Numbered from the stretch's first letter, positions 45,221 through 56,524 are shown. The stretch: DNA of 64,000 bases from Cryptomeria japonica (GCF_030272615.1 NC_081413.1:605866709-605930708), one strand, 5' to 3'. The notes: generated by a model from the sequence alone, not told the origin. Program-made: numbers and translations.

Positions 45221-46009
45221 TGTATATGGGGAAAGTGGATTAACAACAATGTTGAAAGACTAAATGAATTCAACCACAAAACCCTAGCTTAACAACAACA
45301 AAGATCAACCATGACATATGAAGATTACCTAAGACAATGCAAATCAAATGAAATCACAAAGATTATACCATCACATGTCCAATAGGGTTTGGATCTCCAC
45401 TCTTCCTATCTCCATTGATCTTGCTTGATATATTTCCTCTCAGATTTTATATGTGCACAAGAGCTCAACAAAGAATGGAAATGTGGTTGCACGTAGGCTT
45501 GATTGCATATGCAAGTTCGAAAGCGTAGTTGGGGCTGAATGCATGAATGAGTTAGTCAGGGTTGATAATGAAGGAAACATCTCCTTATATAGAAGACACT
45601 ATATGAAATGGAGGGATAAGATTGAGAGGTGTAAAAGAGGTCGGCTATGATTAGAGGGTAGGTAAAAGAAATAATAAAATAATGAAAGGTGTAGGTAGTG
45701 TAGGAATTAAGAGATGAATGAGATGTGTCATAGGTAGAAAAGGCTAATGAATTAATTAAATAAATAAATATTCATTTAATTAATAGAGGAAGTGGGATCA
45801 ATTAAATAAATAAGATATTTATTTAATTTAGGAAAAGGATAATTTAAATAGATAAATGTATTTATTTAAATGAGAAATAAGGCTAGAAGAGGATAAATGA
45901 ATTAAATAAATAAATAAAGATTTATTCAATTAATAGATGAATTAGGCTAAAATAATTAAATAAATAAAAATATTTATTTAATTAGACTGGACAATTTTAG
46001 GTGTCTACA
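45221..46009 (-). mobile_element. 789-bp solo LTR (TGTAGAC family), TSD ACTTG
   Basis: Minus strand begins TGTAGACACCTAAAATTG and ends CCCATATACA; ACTTG flanks both sides (45216-45220, 46010-46014). Its absence from the sister LTR at 38491-39658 proves the insertion. A minus-strand TATA box lies at 45583-45591. Blocks of TTTATTTAATT near its start resemble the G LTR. Confidence 0.95.
45583..45591 (-). promoter_or_regulatory. TATA box of the 789-bp solo LTR
   Basis: Minus strand TATATAAGG, about 420 bases from the LTR start, in the expected U3 position. Confidence 0.55.
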
Positions 46010-46926
46010 ACTTGAGATTGGAATATGGGATGAATTTGTGCACTTGGATCTAGCAGTAATGTGTTGAGATGAAGTCGCCCTATGAATTTGAGGAAAAGTT
46101 GTTTGGACCGTTGTGGGAATGTACACAGTCCTTTGAAAAATCCGTGAAACGAAAAGGATTTTTTCACCTCTACAAATAGATCCCAAATCTGAAAGTACAG
46201 TTGCGCACCTATAACCTACACATAGAAAAGAGAGAGAAATGGGTTGGAATTGGGGGTTTGCCTTTAGGTCAAACTCCAGTTTTGGAATTAACCGAGTAAT
46301 GAAAGAAAGTACTTGCAAGTAGCTATAAATGAAAGACTGGATTATAAATCACCTCAAGGGATGTTGTGATAGCAATGTTGATAGAGATGCTTGTGTGAAA
46401 TTGAATGTTGAAATCAATCTTCTCTTTAATGGTTAAATCCTTGACTTGAATGCAACACCTAGCCTTGAAGGGAGACTTGAGAATGATGAATGTTGGAAAT
46501 GAATGCTTGATCACTTATGTAAATTGAATCCATCCAACTTCGACCTATCTAGCTTATGCAAATGAGAGGATGAATGCCCCCTTAAATACATGTTAGTGGA
46601 TCTAATTTTCATCATGAACTGACATCGAGGGAGTTTCCCGCCCGATGCACAACCAACAATGCAACCCTAGGAAGGGTCCTGCCCCAAAATAGGGAAGGAA
46701 CAGGGGCGCCATGCCCCTGTCCTGGGAGGAAAAGGGAGACACGCCCCTATCCTACCCCTTTCTCTAGGGAAGAGTTCGGATGGGGTGATGCAAAGGCTAA
46801 AGAAGAAGTTGTTTCTAAAGGATGAGCAATCTTCAGTCTCCAATCAAGCTAGAGGATTTGACCTCGCGTGCGTGAGGACCCTAATGCAGTCAAAAATTTC
46901 TAGGATCACAATTTTATGATGCTACG

Positions 46927-47171
46927 GTTACATGCTCTGCATGCAACAAGGTTGGAAACATAGCTAAGTTATATAGAAGTAGAAATCCATTGGTTAACAA
47001 TGATGGATCAAATGATCAAGGAAAAGAGAAGGTCAATGAAATCTGGCAAGATCATATCAAGAAATGGGTCAGGAAATCAAATAATCAATCTGTAGATGGA
47101 AATGCTCTGGTTACTCAACCGGTAGAGGAGGTTGCTCCTACACCGGCAGGAAGCTTATCTAGTAACTGAGG
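46927..47171 (+). pseudogene. Element D gag-like protein, C-terminal part
   Basis: The frame continues from 38490 through the duplicated GTTAC into a fourth, damaged zinc knuckle, CSACNKVGNIAKLYRS (His to Asn, last Cys to Tyr). It then passes a basic linker and a Val/Pro-rich end (VTQPVEEVAPTPAG) to a TAA near 47169. The end is similar in character to element F's (QVSAPSVEVTESAN). Confidence 0.82.
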
Positions 47172-47307
47172 TAGATGCCTTACGGGTAGGCAAAATTTCA
47201 TTATATTACTGCTTAAGCCCCGAAAGAGGTGATGAATTAAGACATTGTCATATTGTTATCCTTAGAACTCTTAAGCTTTTTTCATATTTTGATTTACATA
47301 ACAGTAA
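47172..47307 (+). other. Element D spacer before element E
   Basis: No gene. It should be the spacer between the gag-like ORF and any downstream ORF of D. It ends where similarity to the 63190s (the E LTR) begins. Confidence 0.5.
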
Positions 47308-48494
47308 TGATGTATCAGAAGATTACTATATGTATTTTAGATGTTAGCCTGAACCTATTAAAACATGTTTTGTCTTTGCCTGTTTATTCCTGCAGCCATG
47401 TGATTTATTCATGTTGCCATGCGGATTGTTTAAGGCAATATAATGTGTAAATTAATAGATGTCTTGATTAATTAAAATATGTATGTATGTTCTTATATGT
47501 TATTTCTTTTGAAGTGCAGGGAATAAGTGATGCTGCAGTGGAAGCTCTCCTACCATGCAAGTTGCAGGAAGAGATATTCAAGGAGATGACTGAAAGATCG
47601 AACAACAGAGATGTTGAAGAGCATAAGGAACGGCAAGGGAGAAGTAATCACATGATACTACCGATGTCTAACTCAAGTGGATATCAGTGTTGTAAATACC
47701 GCCATAGTATGTTATGACTGTGGTTTGTTTTAGATCTACATTTTCAATAGCTAAACTCCAGCTATCTCCTTTCTTGTTTAGTTATCCGCCTCTTCTCTTC
47801 AGCGTGATCCATCTTGTTTAAAGTAGATGTTTTCTTTTAAATGGGCTCTTCATCTCTTCTTGAAGGTTAGAAAGAAAAGAGAGAAAGAAGAGGATTTTGG
47901 AAATAAAGTTACAAGTGTTTTTGAGTATTTTTTTATGTTGAATCATGTAATGACTTTCAAAGAATGATGAATAAAAATATGTTATTCTGAACACTTAGAA
48001 TTGTTTTTGTGAAGCCTGGAATCACTCATCCAAGGGGGGCAACTTGGTGAGTGTTCCTGTGTCTTTTGTTAAGATTAGTATTCTTCTTTAGCTGTAGTAG
48101 ACATTCTTGCATTGAATGTTCCTGCAGCCATTGGAAACAGATCCACTAACTGTTCCTGCAGCCAAACCAAAATAAAGTAATTTTTGTTTATTAGTATTGA
48201 ACTTAGCCAGTATTGCTTGAATGAATTTATGTTAATGCAGAAGTTTTCTTGTAGCCTTTCAATAGTTTCAATTCTTGCTTATCTTTTCTGCATAATGTTA
48301 GTTGTTGCAGTAATGCAGAGTAGCTATTGGAGGAACTTAGTGCATATATAGTGCAGACCCATTTCAAGTTTTATGTCCCTGGGTTGACAATCACATGAAC
48401 ACTAGCTATAGAAATAGTGACTTTACCAAGTGAATATCTAAACTTCGGGTTGAGACTTCAACTAGAGTTATTATTCTTATTGTTGGGTTGAACA
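47308..48494 (+). mobile_element. Element E 5' LTR
   Basis: Similar over its whole checked length to 63202-64000. The first base is uncertain: CATAA(C/T)AGTAATGATG is shared upstream, so the true start may lie up to about 12 bases earlier. It ends GGTTGAACA just before the PBS. TTCCTGCAGCC recurs at about 47391, 48120 and 48153. The 76-codon frame at 47487 is present in both LTRs (74 codons at 63387) but is not evidently a gene. Confidence 0.82.
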
Positions 48495-48496
48495 TT

Positions 48497-48516
48497 TTTG
48501 GTGTCATTGTCGAAGA
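48497..48516 (+). other. Element E primer-binding site
   Basis: TTTGGTGTCATTGTCGAAGA; compared with TTTGGCGCCGTTGCCGGGGA it differs mainly by C-to-T and G-to-A changes. Confidence 0.75.
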
Positions 48517-48639
48517 TGGTGTCAAACTAAGAACCCATTATGGTTATTGTCTTTTTTAGTTTTTAGTTAATTATTTTTCTGGCATACCTGATTGTTCAAA
48601 AAAACATTTATGAACCTGCATCCATAGGCGAAGAAGAGA

Positions 48640-50419
48640 TGTTCTGGGTAGATTTTTACCCAGTCATCCTAATCGTGCAAAAATTAATTCCCCAGATATA
48701 AATCCTTTTGTTGAACTTTATCAAACCCCAGAGAATTTGAACCACCTTGAATCTGAATTTCTGAAAGGCAATCTTCAGTTCCTCTTTGGAACCCCAAAAG
48801 AAGAATTTCATATAGGAACTCCCCCCACAAGTCCAATGCAAGGAAACCCACCTCCTAGTGGAAATAATCCACCACCACCACCACCTTTGGACCCAACGTT
48901 TGAGTTTCCCATCTCTGATCAGCATGATAATGCTAATCTCAAGAACATTTCGGCTTATTCCCCTCCTAAATTCTATGGATTGGTGACAGAGGATCCAAAC
49001 ACATTTCTGTTTAATTTTAATGTTCTTTGTAGGAGTTTTAATTATACTATAGATGCCCATAGACTCAAAATAATTCCTGCCACATTGAAGGAATCATCTT
49101 GAAGATGGTTTATGAGCTTGGGTAGTAGCATAATCAATACATGGGATGAGATGAAACAATTATTTCTTGCAAAGTATAAAGAATATTGTAGAGGCATTGA
49201 TCGTCATGGGGATGATATTTTTAGAATGACCTAGAAAGAGGATGAGAGTTTTGAAGATTATCTGGAAAGGTTTATGTTTAGTGTAAAAAATTCCAAGCAT
49301 AGTAATCTAAATGAAGATTCCCTCAAGTTGATATTTTTGAGGGGAATTAGTGATGATTGCATTGATGCTTTGGATCTTATGGGAGGAGGTGACATTACAC
49401 AGTCTACGTGGAATAAAATAGGACAAATTGTAAGAAGTATTCTAGACCTGCTTCTAAAAAGAACAAGCATTTCAAGCCAGGAGTACCTTCATCAACATCT
49501 AGTACTGGATTTTTTAGAATGAAACTTAGCCATTTGTTGAAGGACTTTAAGGAGGACATCATAAAAAATATGGCTACTCAGTTGGATACACTCTTAGCTA
49601 AGAAGAAGCATGAAGAAGCTAATGGATTTCTTGTAGAATTTTGCCCTCATTGTAGACAGAGAAAAAAGGACTGCAGATGTAAAATGGTTGCAAATCTTGA
49701 GGTTCCTGACTTCAAGCCAATACAAGGTGAGGATGAACAAGTTTTCTATGTTGCTCAAAGAAGGTCAAATTTCCAAAGACAAGGTATGCCTCCAGATCCA
49801 CTTTCTTTTTCTGGTTATAGTGGAAATTCTTATGTACCAAATAATCAATGTCAATCACCATATGCTCAAAATTTTAGTAATTATCCAAACTGGTATGGTT
49901 CTCAAGGCCAAGAGAAGCATTTTGCTAATCAAATACCATAGTGGCAGTAGCCACAGGGAAATTGGTATCCACCTCATGGCCAAGGGAACCAGTTTCAAGG
50001 GAATTGGCAACCTACTCCTCAATGGAGGGGGAGCCAACCATGGACTACCCAATCTTCTGGATATCAACAGCCTATTCAGTAGCCACAACTGCTTGCAATA
50101 ATGCCTCCCCCTGCAACTATTGTTGTTCCATGTAAACTAACGCAGTTACCCACTTAGCTCCTAATATTAAATCTCAGCAACAACACCAACCTTATCCAGC
50201 TGACCCTACTCAATACCCAACCTATTCTCTATCTATAAGTGATATTCACCTTAGATCTAGGACAACACTGCCTAATCCATCCCCTCTAGTTATCACTGAG
50301 GTACAAGAAGAACAAGAAATATCTAATCCAACAGCCACAATACCTCAAAATCAGAGATTACCAACATTTCCCTAGAGATTGCAAGAAAAGGAAGTTCTTA
50401 CATAACAGGAGCAAGATTT
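48640..50419 (+). pseudogene. gag: Element E gag
   Basis: Gypsy gag in several frames. It has a proline-rich N-terminus (GNPPPSGNNPPPPPP), then the gag core ISAYSPPKFYGLVTEDP, FLFNFNVLCRSFNYT, WDEMKQLFLAKYKEY, ESFEDYLERFMF, LIFLRGISDDCIDALDLMGG, typical of Athila-type gag. A cysteine cluster follows (CPHCRQRKKDCRCK), then a Gln/Asn/Pro-rich end with many FQGNWQP-like segments. Stops near 49101, 49232 and 49940. The frame is interrupted at 50419 (QDF) by element F and continues at 58003. Confidence 0.88.
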
Positions 50420-51612
50420 TGTTGGCATTTTGATAATGATGTTGTGATTATCATTGATGGACACACACTTGCTTAGAGGTCACTTTTTGTATGTATGAGT
50501 TATGCTCAACTGGTATTTGTTCCAACTGGTATTATGTATTATAGTCTTTAGGCTATTGGTGTTTTGCATAAAGTGTTTACCGATCTCAAGTGGTATGAAG
50601 ACCCAAAGTGGCATAAAGACCCAAAGCGGGATGAAGACCTCAAGCGGCTCAAGGATCTCAAGCAGTGCGAAGGAACTAAAGCAGCAATTATCATTTTACC
50701 AGTCTTCATTTTGTCAAACTGGTATCTAGTAAAATATATGAACCGGTAATCGGTAATGAATCGGTATTACTCTGTGATGAGTTACCAACCGGTATTTGTG
50801 ATGTGCTACCATCCATCGACACTTTGGTGGTGATTCTGTGTCATGTTACCAAATGTGTCTAGATGCACTGAACCTAGGAACTTGCAATGTAAACCTATTG
50901 GACCGACATGAAATTAGATTCCTTTATAAGGACATCATGTCTAGGGTTTTAGTTGTTGTTAGGTTTTAAGGTAGTTGATGAGGTTTTTGTACGTACGATC
51001 ACAGAAGAGAAGATTAGGTTTGTGTGAAAGAATAGAGTGTGGAGATATTGAAGATTGGAGTAATGCTGAAATGCATTAACAATGAGCTATCAAGGATCTA
51101 ACCAAGAATACTGTGCTAGTATCTAGATCACTCACTTGTTGATTACTCACATCTTGGACAAGTCTGAAACCCTTAACTGGGTAGGCCTAGCAAAGCCTTT
51201 GTAAATCCTCTAATAAGGTGGTTCACAACTGTGAATTTGAAATCCTCTCACAAGGTAGTCTTTAACAGGACTTATCTCCTAACAGAGATCTAGATTCCTA
51301 AAAGGATCTATTATGGTGAAGAACATTGTATGACCTTAACCGGCTTGACCTTAACCGGTCTAGTTTCTATTCTACAGATAGTTACTTGTGAGCTTCAGCT
51401 CACCGTGGTTTTTCCCATTTGGGTTTCCACGTCAAAACCTCTTGTGTTATGGTGATTGTGCTCTTGTGGGTGTTATGTGTTGTTTGGTTTGCATTTGTTT
51501 TAACCGGTTTGTTAGTTAAACTGTTATACCGGTTGTCTACTAAATTGTTTAAGTGTTTAAGTTCAGCAATTTTTGGTATACTAATTCACCCCCCCCCCCT
51601 TAGTATTCATCA
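50420..51612 (+). mobile_element. Element F 5' LTR
   Basis: 1193 bp, TGTTGGCATTTTGATAATG to TATTCATCA. Contains an AAGCGGNNNGAAGAC-like series at 50580-50690 (several AAGTGG/AAGCGG units), ACCGGT motifs, TTAACMRGGT repeats (51175-51350), a CACCGTGGTTTTTCCCATTT block at 51400 and a C-run at 51588-51599. Confidence 0.93.
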
Positions 51613-51625
51613 ATTGGTATCAGAG
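51613..51625 (+). other. Element F primer-binding site
   Basis: ATTGGTATCAGAG, exact over this length to the Met-tRNA type site. Confidence 0.9.
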
Positions 51626-51662
51626 AAAACCTTTCTATAAGTTTAACCACTTGGAAGGAGAT

Positions 51663-52930
51663 ATGGGGGAATACACTGTGAGGGAACTTACTCACCGTCT
51701 CACTCAGACTGAGAAAGCCTTTGATGAACTCAAAGTCAAATATAGCCTCTCTAGCAAAAAGAAGAGAGCATGATGAGAAACTGATGGAGCTTACTGAAAA
51801 TAGTTCTTCTGATGAAGCGGACATGGAAGCCCTAGTTGAATAAGCTGAAAAATTGAATGAGTCTAATGCCAACCTGAGAAGGGAACTGGAAGGACTGACT
51901 ATCAGAATGTGTCAAGAGCTTTAAAACCGGAGGAAAGGTGAAGATCTGGTAAAAGACAAAGATCATGAGATCTCAAAGTTGAAGCAAAAAATCAGTGTCC
52001 TTACCGCTCATCTCCAAGAGAGTAAAATGGAAAAAGAAGAAATACAAGGTGAACTAAACATGGCTATTTTTGAGAATGCAACCTTGAAGGGGTCCAATGC
52101 TTCTATTACCAAGGAACTCACTGAAACAAAGGAGATACTTGCCAAATTCAATCAGAGTGTTGCTAAGTTAGAACAAAAGCTTAAATTAGCAAAACCGGTA
52201 AAGAATACCACTGGACTTGGTTTTTTCGGTTATGAGGAAGGTGAGACCTTTGGAACAAAAGATGGAGCATCAAAGAAGAAACCGACACCAAAGGATAAAG
52301 GTAAGCAAAAGTTCAAACCTGTTTGCTTTAATTGTCTTAAGGAAGGACACACTGCCAATGTATGTAGAAATAAGGCTTACAATAATTTTCCCTATTTTCT
52401 AAACAATAAGCCTAGATCCAATAGATTCAATGGTAACTGTTATGCATGCAACAAGTTTGGGTATAGAGAATTTGAATGCAGGTCTGTCATGCACAACACT
52501 GGAAGGTATCCTCAAAGGACTCAAGGATTTTTTCCTGAATCCTCTATGAACTGGAATCCAAACTGGTATAATGCCTATGACCATCAGTCAGGTGGTTGTG
52601 GCTATCAAGCGGCAACTGGTTGGAGAGAAACCTATTTGATCTGTCATGGTAGCAGTCACACTACTTCAACATGCAGGAGGAAGAATGGTAGAATGAAAAA
52701 TGGACCATGAAGAACATCTGGAATGGTATGCTATCATTGCAACAAACTGGGACACCCAGCTAGAATATGCAGCATGAGAAAGAACATATCAGATGACATA
52801 CCAGTCACTCCGGAAGGAAAGAATTGTTTAAACGGACATGAAGAAAACCTGGAAAAAGAAACAAGAAGAAGTATCACAAGAAGAACAGGTTTCTGCACCT
52901 AGTGTGGAAGTCACTGAATCGGCAAACTAA
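51663..52930 (+). pseudogene. Element F gag-like protein: coiled coil and four zinc knuckles
   Basis: Starts MGEYTVRELTHRLTQTEKAF at ATG 51663. A long coiled coil follows, with a one-base frameshift near 51768 and stops at 51841 and 51922 (HEISKLKQKISVLTAHLQE, NASITKELTETKEILAKF), then a basic linker (KKKPTPKDKGKQK). The zinc knuckles are CFNCLKEGHTANVC, CYACNKFGYREFEC (His to Tyr), CHGSSHTTSTC (reduced) and, after a TGA at 52708, CYHCNKLGHPARIC. The end is acidic (VSAPSVEVTESAN, TAA 52928). It lacks a classic gag fold, but its place after the PBS and its RNA-binding knuckles suggest a particle or nucleocapsid protein. Element D encodes the same design. Confidence 0.85.
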
Positions 52931-53370
52931 GCTATGGAAAAACTTAGGGGGAGCAAATCAGTAAAATGTTTTGAACCCTTGGTTTACACCAGTAAAAGAC
53001 CTTAACTGGTATATGCTACCTGTCAATCGGCAGAAGACCGAAAATGGTAAAAGGAAAAATTAGGGTTTATGCCCTAATGGTGGAGCATTTATGATGGTAG
53101 GTGAAGAATTAGTTTAAATGGGATTTTCAAGTCATTTTCACTTATCAATTTGCGAGCGAAGAAATTTTTAAGTGTAGAGCGACCAAAGGTGATTTGTCTT
53201 GCGATTCAGAGTGAATTGAAATCTTGCAAAAGAATTCTGGGATATTTGCAACCTATTAGTGAAGAACACTAAGCGGTGTTCCAAGCGACCGAAGTGGTGC
53301 ATTGCTAGCTACAGTATCAAAGCCATAAATCTTGATTCACAAAGGTATTTTTTGATTTTCTTTGTTTATC
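52931..53370 (+). other. Spacer between the two F ORFs
   Basis: No ORF. Contains ACTTAGGGGGAGCAAATC near 52943, a purine run like the polypurine tract, and several AAGCGG/AAGTGG words near 53270-53300. A subgenomic or spliced message for the second ORF is possible but not visible. Confidence 0.6.
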
Positions 53371-56300
53371 ATGGCTTCTGCTTCGCACTCCAGTTCAAGT
53401 GCACCTATTGATTCAGTGGATTTCATACAAAAGAAGATGAAATACAATGCCCTATCCCAAATACCTATTGGTGTTATAGTTGAGGAAGGTATTTTAGATT
53501 ATATTAATTGCAAAATAGAAGACCTAGGATCCCTAGTGATCCATTCTCAGTTAGGTTTATTCTACAGGAATGACAAGAAGATCAAACCTGAATACAGCAT
53601 CTTGGAAAGGAAGAAACTTCACAATGCAGTCTATTTTCTTGAAGAATTCATAGAAGATCACATCCGCATCATCCTAAGCAGAGTGCATGGTGACAAAATG
53701 TATCTTGAGCAGACACATGATATCACACCAGAAGTGATTCATGTCATCACCAATTTTTGTAACGTTGGAGAAGTGCCTACCCTAAGGAAAGTTATTAAGA
53801 TGGAAATGACTAGGCTCACTAGTTCTATGAGCGACCCACGGGGAATGACCGTTAACACCATCAAGGATGAATTGGTCAAGTATGCTTGCATGGTAATCGA
53901 TTACCGAACGTTCTATGCTAGCAGAATAAACTTTGTCTCTGTAGCTGCGGTGAATGCTGCCTACAAAATGATCATGGAAGATGCATCATTTGATCTATGC
54001 ACCTGTATGCAGAGGCAACTCCCGGTAAACCTGAACTCTATTAAACAGGACAATGCCTTAAGATTAAAATCTGGTCAACTCTTGGTAGGTCTATTTTTTG
54101 ACTTTCAAGGCTATTTTCTGGGAGTCAATGATATTCAATGGTCTGCTAACCAACGAGTTACCAAGCAAATTAAAGAAAGCCTCCAAGCGGTGGGAACCAG
54201 TTATCTTGAAGTCTTGAACAAATACATTGATGAGTTCAGACGGAAGATGAGCCAGAGGGTGAGGACATCTGGTGATATTGTCAAAAAAGTATGAAGAGGA
54301 CATATGCTTCACCATCAGAGTAGATGAGTGCATAATGGAGGCAGTGGAGCCCAGAAAGGAAGAAGTGGAGCCCATGGGATATGAGGTGATGTATGACATG
54401 CTTGATGGGTATGCCTCTACCCTACTTGCCTTGCCTCTTGATCAAAGGAAGAAGAGAACCGACACTTACTTGGAAAGAGTAACACCGATTGAAGAACCTT
54501 CAGTGAAGAAGGGAAAGGTAGTGCCATCGGTATCGGCATCGGTTACTTCAGCAAGTCCTAAAGTGACCAAACAGTCACCAGCCAAGAAGAAATCGAAAGT
54601 TGCACCTGCCAAGGTTTTTGAAAGAAAGTGGAAGACTAAGAGAAAATCTTTAGATTCTGAGGATACAGAACCTGAAGAACAACCCAAGAAGACTAGGCAA
54701 ACAAGGAAGAAGACAAAGACAACCAGCAATCAACCGGCATCGTCAGAACTGATAAGTATTGATATATCTTCTTACAAACCATTGACACATTGTCAAAGGA
54801 CCATCAAGAATATTAGGAGAAAATTGCTTAGTGATTTGAAGGAATATTTTGATGATTTTAATTAAAATGAAAAGGAGGAAGTTGAACAGGAAGTTATTCA
54901 ATATTTATGTATTAATGACCGGTCCCCATAAGAAATTAGATCTGTGACACTGGATTCTTTATACAAGTCTTTAGATAACAAATGGTGCATTGCCATAGAA
55001 AAGGAACAGGAAATAAGAGAGGAAATTTTTGCACAATATTTCCCTGATGTGTCAAATTTAGAGCTATATGAAATTATGGATAAGTACAAAGCCCTCTTCA
55101 TCATGAGAAGATGAAGATTCTTATTACTATAAGGAAAAGTCCCTGAAGTGGTGAAAGACACACACTCACATGCCAAAGCCTCTCTGAAATTGCACCAAGT
55201 GTTTGAAGCCAAAAAGAAGGCTAAACAAGAACCAGAAACCGGTAAACCGGATGAAGTATATGACAATGAAGGGGAACCAGTTACTAAACAAAGGGACACA
55301 ATTGATGTTGATGCCTTAGATGGTGAAAATGTCACTCTGGATGCAGCAAAGGAAAAGGTTGATAAAGAGAGAGTGGACAAGGAAAAACAAGACAAAGAAA
55401 AGGCTAACAAAGTGCAAGCGGAGAAAGAGAAAAAGAAAGATGAAGAGAAGAGGAAACAAGCAGAAGAAGAGAAGAAGAAAAAGGAAGAGGAGAAAAGGAA
55501 ACAAGAAGAGGAGAAGAAGAAAGAAGAAGAAAAGCAAAAGGAAGAAGAAAGGAAGAAGGATGAAGAGAAGAAAAAGAAACAAGTAGAGGAACAAAAGAAG
55601 GAAGAAGAAGAAAAGCAAAGAGTCAAAGAAAATAAAGAAGCGGCAAAAAGCACACACGTGGAGACACCAAAGGCAACCGGTAGTCAAGCCAAACCGGTTG
55701 ACATTACCAATCCTATTGACCTCCAATCTGCAAATGAATTGGAGCTTCTCCAAAGCATTAAGCTTTCTCAAGAGCGACTGGAAGCAATAAGGAGGAAAAA
55801 GGAGCAAGATGTTATTCAAACTATAGTGGATCCACTTACCAATTTGATTCCCAATACTAACCTCCCCAGTACCAATTCCTCTTTGGCCCAGCTAAAAATT
55901 CTATGCACAGTTGTGGAGGACCAAGTACAAAGCCTGGAAGAGGTTGCTGAAGCTAACGCACAGAAGAAGCATCAAAAGGCACTAAACACTACCTTAGTGA
56001 AGAAATAGAATGAGCTCCAGTGTGAACTTCAAAAAGAGCAGAAAGACATAAGAGATGCTATGGAGGAGGGGAAACTACTGCTTAGTAAGATTAGCCAACC
56101 CCATCTATTCTGTGATGATGTGCTTGCTCAGAAGGAAAAACTGCAATCTGATTTGCAGGCATATATAAGCACCTTTAAGATGCCCTATGATTCCTTCACA
56201 ACATATGGGCAAATTGTTCACTGGTTTTAGCTCCAGTCTGCCAAAATCGAGCTGGAAATTAGCAACCAGACTAGAGATTTATAGGAACTTCAACTGGTTT

Positions 56301-56524
56301 TACTACCCAGACTGCAAATACTTCAGAAGTGCTACCTTGATCTAGATGCCTTAACAGTCACTCAAGAGATGAGCTCAATAGATGCCATGGAGGAACAGGT
56401 ATCCCAGATGCAAACAGAAAGTGAGGTGGCTACCTCATTAATTGAGTCATGGTCTTTATCCATGAAGACCTTTATGCAGGATTTTAAATTGGTTTTTGAT
56501 AAGTTTCACTCATTATTGTCATAA
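53371..56524 (+). pseudogene. Element F accessory protein, about 1000 codons, unknown function
   Basis: Starts MASASHSSSSAPIDSVDFIQ. Parts in order: a globular domain (residues 1-308; DYINCKIEDLGSLVI, THDITPEVIHVITNFCNVGE, VKYACMVIDYRTFYA, GLFFDFQGYFLGV); after a frameshift near 54290, a Lys-rich nuclear-signal-like stretch (AKKKSKVAPAK, KTRQTRKKTKTT); an SSYKPLTHCQRTIKNIRR block; a 110-residue EK repeat region (55340-55640); and a C-terminal coiled coil ending HSLLS. Stops at about 54865, 54930, 55115, 56008, 56229 and 56282 plus one or two frameshifts are the only breaks across 3.1 kb, so it decayed recently. It occupies the place of pol but shows no catalytic motif. I do not recognise it. 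The globular part resembles E's downstream ORF in pattern (T..hI...TGLP..GE). Confidence 0.8.

Larger units (their letters stand above)
38491..46926 (-). mobile_element. Element C: complete gag-pro LTR element without RT/integrase, TSD GTTAC
   Basis: Minus strand. 5' LTR 46926-44935, PBS, gag (43899-41869), degenerate protease (41865-41536), proline-rich and acidic tail (41539-40406), polypurine tract (39659-39681), 3' LTR 39658-38491. GTTAC flanks both sides (38486-38490, 46927-46931), and D's zinc-knuckle frame is continuous across the site (NNVTCSAC). The internal region is about 5.3 kb and holds no RT, RNase H or integrase motif, so it is non-autonomous and must have moved using another element's enzymes. 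Confidence 0.92.
44935..46926 (-). mobile_element. Element C 5' LTR, split by a solo LTR
   Basis: Same LTR as 38491-39658 but 1992 bp long, because a 789-bp solo LTR sits at 45221-46009. Outer terminus CGTAGCATC (mutated from TGTAGTGTC), inner terminus ...CCACCATTACA, immediately before the PBS. Confidence 0.93.
36636..47307 (+). mobile_element. Element D: copia-like, coiled-coil and zinc-knuckle element, 5' part
   Basis: 5' LTR, Met-tRNA PBS and a gag-like ORF, interrupted by element C and cut by element E near 47308. Left flank GAATC (36631-36635). LTR architecture equals that of F and the copias. Pol, if any, is not in the window, so D may be a non-autonomous relative of F; its right half should lie beyond element E. 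Confidence 0.78.

Noticed and set aside
47487-47717. 76-codon ORF found in both E LTRs
   Set aside because: Similarity between LTRs is expected from the element's replication and does not show coding. It has no recognised domain.
54898-55819. Minus-strand Ser/Phe- and Leu/Phe-rich ORFs of 251 and 167 codons, membrane-protein-like
   Set aside because: They are the antisense of the GAA/AAG-rich EK repeat of the F accessory ORF, where stop codons are rare on the complement.
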